This document shows positions 14,775-17,725 of a stretch of 17,725 nt of DNA, one piece after another. The notes below the pieces were generated by a model. That model made no database searches. It was not told the DNA's origin and worked only from the letters and a program-made list of their open reading frames with translations. The translations under genes were made by a program, and so were the position numbers. This DNA is from an uncultured Oxalobacteraceae bacterium (GTDB lineage: Bacteria > Pseudomonadota > Gammaproteobacteria > Burkholderiales > Burkholderiaceae_D): assembly GCA_937996605.1 (NCBI GenBank), contig CALKVB010000572.1, forward strand, positions 1 through 17,725, in the 5' to 3' direction. Each line of letters starts with the position of its first letter. The first letter of the stretch is position 1.

Positions 14775-15666
14775 TTCGGGTCTGGCTGGCACTCCACATA
14801 CAACTTGGACAAGTCGGTTGTAACATCCATGGCGCTTACTTCCTCTTCCGGGTTGTGCTTGCGCCTCTTGGGAGAAAATGTGTACAGGTGAGCAGGGATT
14901 GTTTCGCAGTGCTGAGTATGAGTCCGTTTGGGGCTGGTCGAGGGATTGGGTTCGGGTTCGGTGGAAACTTGCATGCATGCGGCCGAGGCCAATGTCATGA
15001 GCGGATTGGAGTCACCGGGCCAGTCACCGGTGAAAGGAGGAGTATGGTACGTGTCGTAAAGGGGAGGGTCAACCATGGAATCGTAGCCACCGTTGGCAGG
15101 CTCCTTCTGATCCTCTGCTGTTTCGGGGGAAGCAAAGTCTTCCAAGGTCAGAGGTCGATACTGACACTCTTCCACCGACTGATTGGGCAAATCAGTATCC
15201 ATTGGCTTTTCGGCATTCACCGGCTTTACAGGTTCTTCTTCTCGTTTCGTTGGAGCGGGAGCTGCAGCAGCGGATGAAGACGCCTTGGGTTTGTTCTTGG
15301 TTCCCTTCTTGCGACCACGATTGGTCTTCCGAGCAGGCCAGGTGTCCTTGAGTTCTTCCTCGTTTCGAATCTCGCGTTTTTCATCTCCCATAGCATCTTG
15401 CAACATCTTTTTGATGGGGACATCGCCGCAATGAAATTGATACAACTTGCCATGTTCATCGCGAAACAAAGTCACCACGGTTGCGCCACAGTAAATGGCC
15501 AGTTCTCGAGCTTTCTTGTCTAAGCCAAAACTACGACGCCAAAACATCGTCTGAAACGAAAAGGCATCATCAGATCTTGCGAAATTCTTTCAGACGTCAT
15601 TTTTCTTCTTACCCTGCGTTTTTGTTGATTTCCCACATACTTGACAGGAAGCGCGTTTCGAGTCAT
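14765..15666 (-). CDS. MADS-box (SRF/MEF2-type) transcription factor, spliced
   Basis: Two exons: 15666-15613 (18 codons) and 15550-14765, giving 279 aa. Exon 1 encodes MTRNALPVKYVGNQQKRR and exon 2 continues TMFWRRSFGLDKKARELA and then IYCGATVVTLF...GKLYQF. Together they align without gaps to the MADS consensus M-G-R-x-K-I-x-(I/V)-K-x-I-x-N-x-x-x-R-x-x-T-F-x-K-R-x-x-G-L-x-K-K-A-x-E-L-x-x-L-C. Without exon 1 the domain would lack its basic DNA-contacting arm. After residue 60 the protein is disordered, with an RKTNRGRKKGTKNKPK basic patch, a proline/acid-rich middle, and SPKRRKH near the end, all consistent with a nuclear factor. MADS proteins bind CArG-type sites as dimers. The ATG context is AACCAAAAATG. 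Confidence 0.85.
15551..15612 (-). other. 62-base spliceosomal intron in the MADS-box gene
   Basis: On the minus strand the junction is CGCAGG/GTAAGAAG at the donor and TTTTCGTTTCAG/ACGATG at the acceptor: a canonical GTAAG donor, a pyrimidine-rich tract and AG. CTGAT about 20 bases before the acceptor fits the branch consensus YTNAY. It is phase 0, and removal restores a complete MADS domain without gaps. An in-frame unspliced reading stops inside this segment. Confidence 0.85.
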
Positions 15667-15736
15667 TTTTGGTTGGGTTGAATGGAAAAATGAACGATTG
15701 AAAATGGGAAAAGACCTTTTGACTGATTTGTACGTT

Positions 15737-15748
15737 TATGTATACATA
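15737..15748. promoter_or_regulatory. 12-base perfect palindrome
   Basis: TATGTATACATA is its own reverse complement. It lies 25 bases past the stop of the cap-methyltransferase gene and about 70 bases upstream of the MADS-box ATG, both on the minus strand. It could be a 3'-end signal for the first or a promoter or operator element for the second. Confidence 0.3.
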
Positions 15749-15773
15749 GAAATTGGATCCGAAGGCGACCACG

Positions 15774-16856
15774 CTAATTTGTTTTCCTCATCAGCATCCA
15801 TTGGTACAGCTCAAACACAGCTTGATCGTCGTGGCTCAGCGGTGCAAGGCGTCTCGTTAAAGTGTTCCACAAGGGCTGGTTTTTCCATAAGATGGGCAGA
15901 TCCGAAAACATGTGATGCTGTTCGACTTGAAAGCCATGGCGCTCCGCAGCGTGTTTCAGTTGTGCAATGGGAACGACGTATTCCTCCACATGATGCACAC
16001 AATCGCGCAAGAAAAACGTGTATCTCGATGGATCCGAGCCAGAAAATGTGACAGAACAAGTATCTGTATCGGCAAAGGTCCGCACTTTGTCTTCGCGCGG
16101 AAACGTCAGCAATAGCGTTCCATCGGGTTTCAAATGCCTGGCCGCATTGGCCAAAAAATGGCTGACCTTTTCGGGACTTTCAAAGGCATAATGAATGGCG
16201 AAATGGCATGCCACTACATCGGCGACCCATTCCTTGTGATGGAATGGCACAAAACAATCTTGGACCAAAAAAGTAGCCGATACGGTATTTTGGGAGCTGT
16301 TTTCGTATCGTCGTTTGGCCTCTTGAATGGAAGCTTCTGCCACATCCAGCATCAGCAATCGTTGGACTTGTGCATGTTTGTACTTGTGTAAATCGCCTCC
16401 TTTGCCGGCACAAAGATCGATCACGGTCGAGCCTGGTGGTACCATTATGGAGGTTAACACACTTTTGACGGCATTGTTCCACTGCACCAAGGACGATCGT
16501 TCCACCACAGTTTTATCGATTTGGTTGTAGTGATCTTGACGCAATGAGCTTCGATATCGCTGTACCAATGCACAGACCCAATCGGCATCCTGTCCAGAAC
16601 TGTCTCTCCACACTCCACTTTCAGACAATGGAATGGCCATCATTCTCATCCGCAAACGTGGATTTTGCTGAAACTTGGCATGAATGAGTTCTCTCATCAC
16701 TTCTTCGCGTCGCTCTAGATCCTTTTGGACTTGCGAGGGACAAGCTCGAAAGGCTTCTGCCACAGTTTTGTATTCGCGTCCTATGTGGACCAGGGGAGAA
16801 GGATAGCGTGTGGAGAGAAACCCCAGATTCGGATCAGTGGCACCCGCGAATTTCAT
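15774..16856 (-). CDS. NADAR-like domain fused to mRNA cap guanine-N7 methyltransferase
   Basis: 360 aa from ATG at 16856-16854. Residues about 125-355 are a complete cap (guanine-N7) methyltransferase of the Abd1/Pox MCEL type, methylating GpppN mRNA ends with SAM: WNNAVKSVL entry helix, SAM loop VIDLCAGKGGDLHKYK (145-160), LMLDVAEASIQEAKRRY, and the cap-pocket signature CHFAIHYAFES (217-227), then LKPDGTLLLTFP and VEEYVVP. Residues about 5-108 resemble NADAR (YbiA/DUF1768): LSTRYPSPL, IGREYKTVAEAFRA, VMRELIHAKFQQNPRLRMRM and a late W...DWVCALVQRYR helix. Two usual NADAR signatures are altered (see findings). The frame runs on past the ATG, but that part is antisense to the 16869 gene. No triphosphatase or guanylyltransferase domain is attached. 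Confidence 0.9.
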   Translation of the reverse strand: MKFAGATDPNLGFLSTRYPSPLVHIGREYKTVAEAFRACPSQVQKDLERREEVMRELIHAKFQQNPRLRMRMMAIPLSESGVWRDSSGQDADWVCALVQRYRSSLRQDHYNQIDKTVVERSSLVQWNNAVKSVLTSIMVPPGSTVIDLCAGKGGDLHKYKHAQVQRLLMLDVAEASIQEAKRRYENSSQNTVSATFLVQDCFVPFHHKEWVADVVACHFAIHYAFESPEKVSHFLANAARHLKPDGTLLLTFPREDKVRTFADTDTCSVTFSGSDPSRYTFFLRDCVHHVEEYVVPIAQLKHAAERHGFQVEQHHMFSDLPILWKNQPLWNTLTRRLAPLSHDDQAVFELYQWMLMRKTN

Positions 16857-16868
16857 GGCTGATGCGGA

Positions 16869-17489
16869 ATGGAACGCAGACTCGTGGTACCTGCGGAACG
16901 CAGACTCGTGGTACCACAAGAACCATGTTTCAAAACCAAAGAAAAGATGGAAGAGTTTTTGGCCAATTTTCAAGAGCCGGGACATAAGCGCCAGCGTGAA
17001 CTTCGTCAGGAACAGCGCAAGCGAGAGCAAAACATGAGAAAACGACAAAAGTTGCATGAACAATTCATGAGTGAAAAGCTTTTGGCAAAGGATTGTTTCA
17101 ATGTTCCACCGTGTGCGGAGCAATTGGCTGCTTGGCACGCTCATTGGAAGTGTCCATCCAAGGAACCGCAATGGCTTTTGCCAGGCACGGAAGATCAAGA
17201 GTCGGACTCGGAATGGTTGGCGGTACGTTTGCAAACCACGTTCGTTCCTTCGGAGGCAGATGTTACGGCCGCCCGCTGTATTTATGACTTTTTTACTATG
17301 GCTGATCATTGTCGCCAATGGCTGCAACAGCGATTGCATGATATGGGTTGGTCATCGAATCAAACAGGGTATGATCCCGTAGCAGTCTCCTATTCGGTGC
17401 CTGAATTGCTTCACGCCACCTGGCAATGCTATTGCATGGCAGTGAAGCAAACTCATCATATGTTGCAATCATGGAAAGGTTTTCAATGA
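16869..17489 (+). CDS. Hypothetical basic coiled-coil protein
   Basis: 206 aa if started at ATG 16869, only 12 bases from the divergent methyltransferase start; 180 aa from ATG 16947, which I consider equally likely because it leaves a normal 90-base promoter region and drops the ERRLVVP duplication. After that, residues about 27-75 (GHKRQRELRQEQRKREQNMR) form a strongly basic helix or coiled coil that could bind nucleic acid. The C-terminal half is a tryptophan- and cysteine-containing helical domain (CRQWLQQRLHDMGW; LLHATWQCYCMAVKQ) with no family I recognise. Two hairpins follow the stop. Confidence 0.7.
   Translation: MERRLVVPAERRLVVPQEPCFKTKEKMEEFLANFQEPGHKRQRELRQEQRKREQNMRKRQKLHEQFMSEKLLAKDCFNVPPCAEQLAAWHAHWKCPSKEPQWLLPGTEDQESDSEWLAVRLQTTFVPSEADVTAARCIYDFFTMADHCRQWLQQRLHDMGWSSNQTGYDPVAVSYSVPELLHATWQCYCMAVKQTHHMLQSWKGFQ
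16871..16915 (+). repeat. Tandem duplication, 24-base period, at the divergent start region
   Basis: GGAACGCAGACTCGTGGTAC (plus C) occurs at 16871-16891 and again, identical over 21 bases, at 16895-16915. It lies between the methyltransferase start and the coiled-coil gene. If the plus gene starts at 16869, it encodes two ERRLVVP units; if the gene starts at 16947, it is a duplicated promoter segment. Confidence 0.9.
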
Positions 17490-17506
17490 TCATATTTCTT
17501 CGAACG

Positions 17507-17521
17507 AGAAGTAAAACTTCT
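17507..17521 (+). terminator. Hairpin after the coiled-coil gene
   Basis: AGAAGT and ACTTCT pair around AAA, 17 bases past the stop at 17489, followed by TTAAG. A 3'-end function is inferred. Confidence 0.35.
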
Positions 17522-17543
17522 TTAAGAGAGTTGCCCATTTTCA

Positions 17544-17550
17544 TATATAA
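17544..17550 (+). promoter_or_regulatory. TATA-like element before the last gene
   Basis: TATATAA within CATATATAAACTC lies 65 bases before the ATG at 17616 and is the clearest TATA-type sequence in the window. The surrounding gap is AT-rich compared with the genes. Confidence 0.35.
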
Positions 17551-17559
17551 ACTCAAGTG

Positions 17560-17576
17560 TCTCAGTGAACCTGAGA
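17560..17576 (+). terminator. Second hairpin in the same gap
   Basis: TCTCAG and CTGAGA form a 6-bp stem around TGAAC and are followed by AAAAA. It lies downstream of the TATA-like element, so it may be a 5' leader structure of the next gene rather than a terminator. Confidence 0.25.
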
Positions 17577-17615
17577 AAAAATACGAAAACATCCTTTCAG
17601 TTTTCCAAAGCTGCG

Positions 17616-17725
17616 ATGGCGGCGTTAACTCCTGCGGAGAAAAGGTTTCTCGAAAAGTATCCCACGGAAGAGTCCATTCATACCCAAAAGTCCGAATGGG
17701 AGCGACAGTTGCAGCTGCATCTACT
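17616..17725 (+). CDS. Start of a hypothetical protein, runs off the window
   Basis: ATG 17616 opens a frame that stays open to the end, giving 36 codons (MAALTPAEKRFLEKYPTEES then IHTQKSEWERQLQLHL). The charged, helix-forming composition is protein-like. No family can be named from so little. A competing frame from ATG 17487, overlapping the stop of the previous gene, is also open to the end but turns low in protein character after about 45 codons. Confidence 0.55.
   Translation, partial: MAALTPAEKRFLEKYPTEESIHTQKSEWERQLQLHL

Noticed and set aside
16857..17339. N-terminal extension of the methyltransferase frame (161 further codons on the minus strand)
   Set aside because: It is antisense to the clearly protein-like coiled-coil gene, is rich in odd repeats, and the NADAR-like domain begins directly at the ATG 16856.
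17296..17592. 98-aa minus-strand frame
   Set aside because: It overlaps the 3' part of the coiled-coil gene in antisense and the AT-rich gap with hairpins, and the composition is not protein-like.
17487..17725. Frame from ATG 17487, overlapping the previous stop and open to the window end
   Set aside because: It passes through the TATA-like and hairpin-rich gap and loses protein character where the 17616 frame gains it. It cannot be excluded without downstream sequence.

Overview
The window looks like a stretch of a nucleocytoplasmic large DNA virus (giant virus) genome, or of such a virus integrated in a eukaryote. Evidence: about seventeen tightly packed genes on both strands with gaps of 0-130 bases, a viral-type dUTPase, a eukaryote-type mRNA cap guanine-N7 methyltransferase, an ankyrin-like repeat protein, eukaryotic transcription factors, and mostly unrecognisable proteins. 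There are no bacterial ribosome-binding sites or operon signals. Two transcription-factor genes appear to carry short spliceosomal introns, which suggests expression in a host nucleus or a gene history there. I saw no tRNA, rRNA or CRISPR. The exact virus group cannot be named from this sequence.

Layout. 1-860: a partial cysteine-rich gene on + and an unresolved, broken or spliced coding stretch on -. 799-1741: two minus-strand genes, the upstream one a DUF4833-type protein. 1870-3099: a Schlafen/AlbA_2 protein. 3117-5070: a two-gene cassette (ADP-ribosyltransferase plus ankyrin-like protein) framed by a perfect 33-base inverted repeat. 5107-7087: a plus-strand run of TFIIA large subunit, an interrupted Myb/SANT factor, a 73-aa protein, a single-pass membrane protein and dUTPase. 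7162-9672: a large protein with 120-base tandem repeats. 9673-11172 (-): a two-helix membrane protein. 11227-14774: three plus-strand genes, the last two tandem paralogues; the third shares its C-terminal domain with the 7162-9672 protein. 14765-15666 (-): a MADS-box factor with a canonical intron. 15774-16856 (-): a NADAR-like domain fused to a cap methyltransferase. 16869-17489: a basic coiled-coil protein. 17616-end: the start of another gene.

Functional themes. (1) Transcription: TFIIA, telobox-type Myb, MADS-box and cap methyltransferase lie within 12 kb. (2) ADP-ribose chemistry: an arginine-type ADP-ribosyltransferase and a NADAR-like domain, the latter fused to the capping enzyme. (3) A lineage-specific protein family built by domain shuffling. 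Recurrent AATAAA or ACCAAAA elements sit just before many start codons and may be virus promoter or initiator elements.
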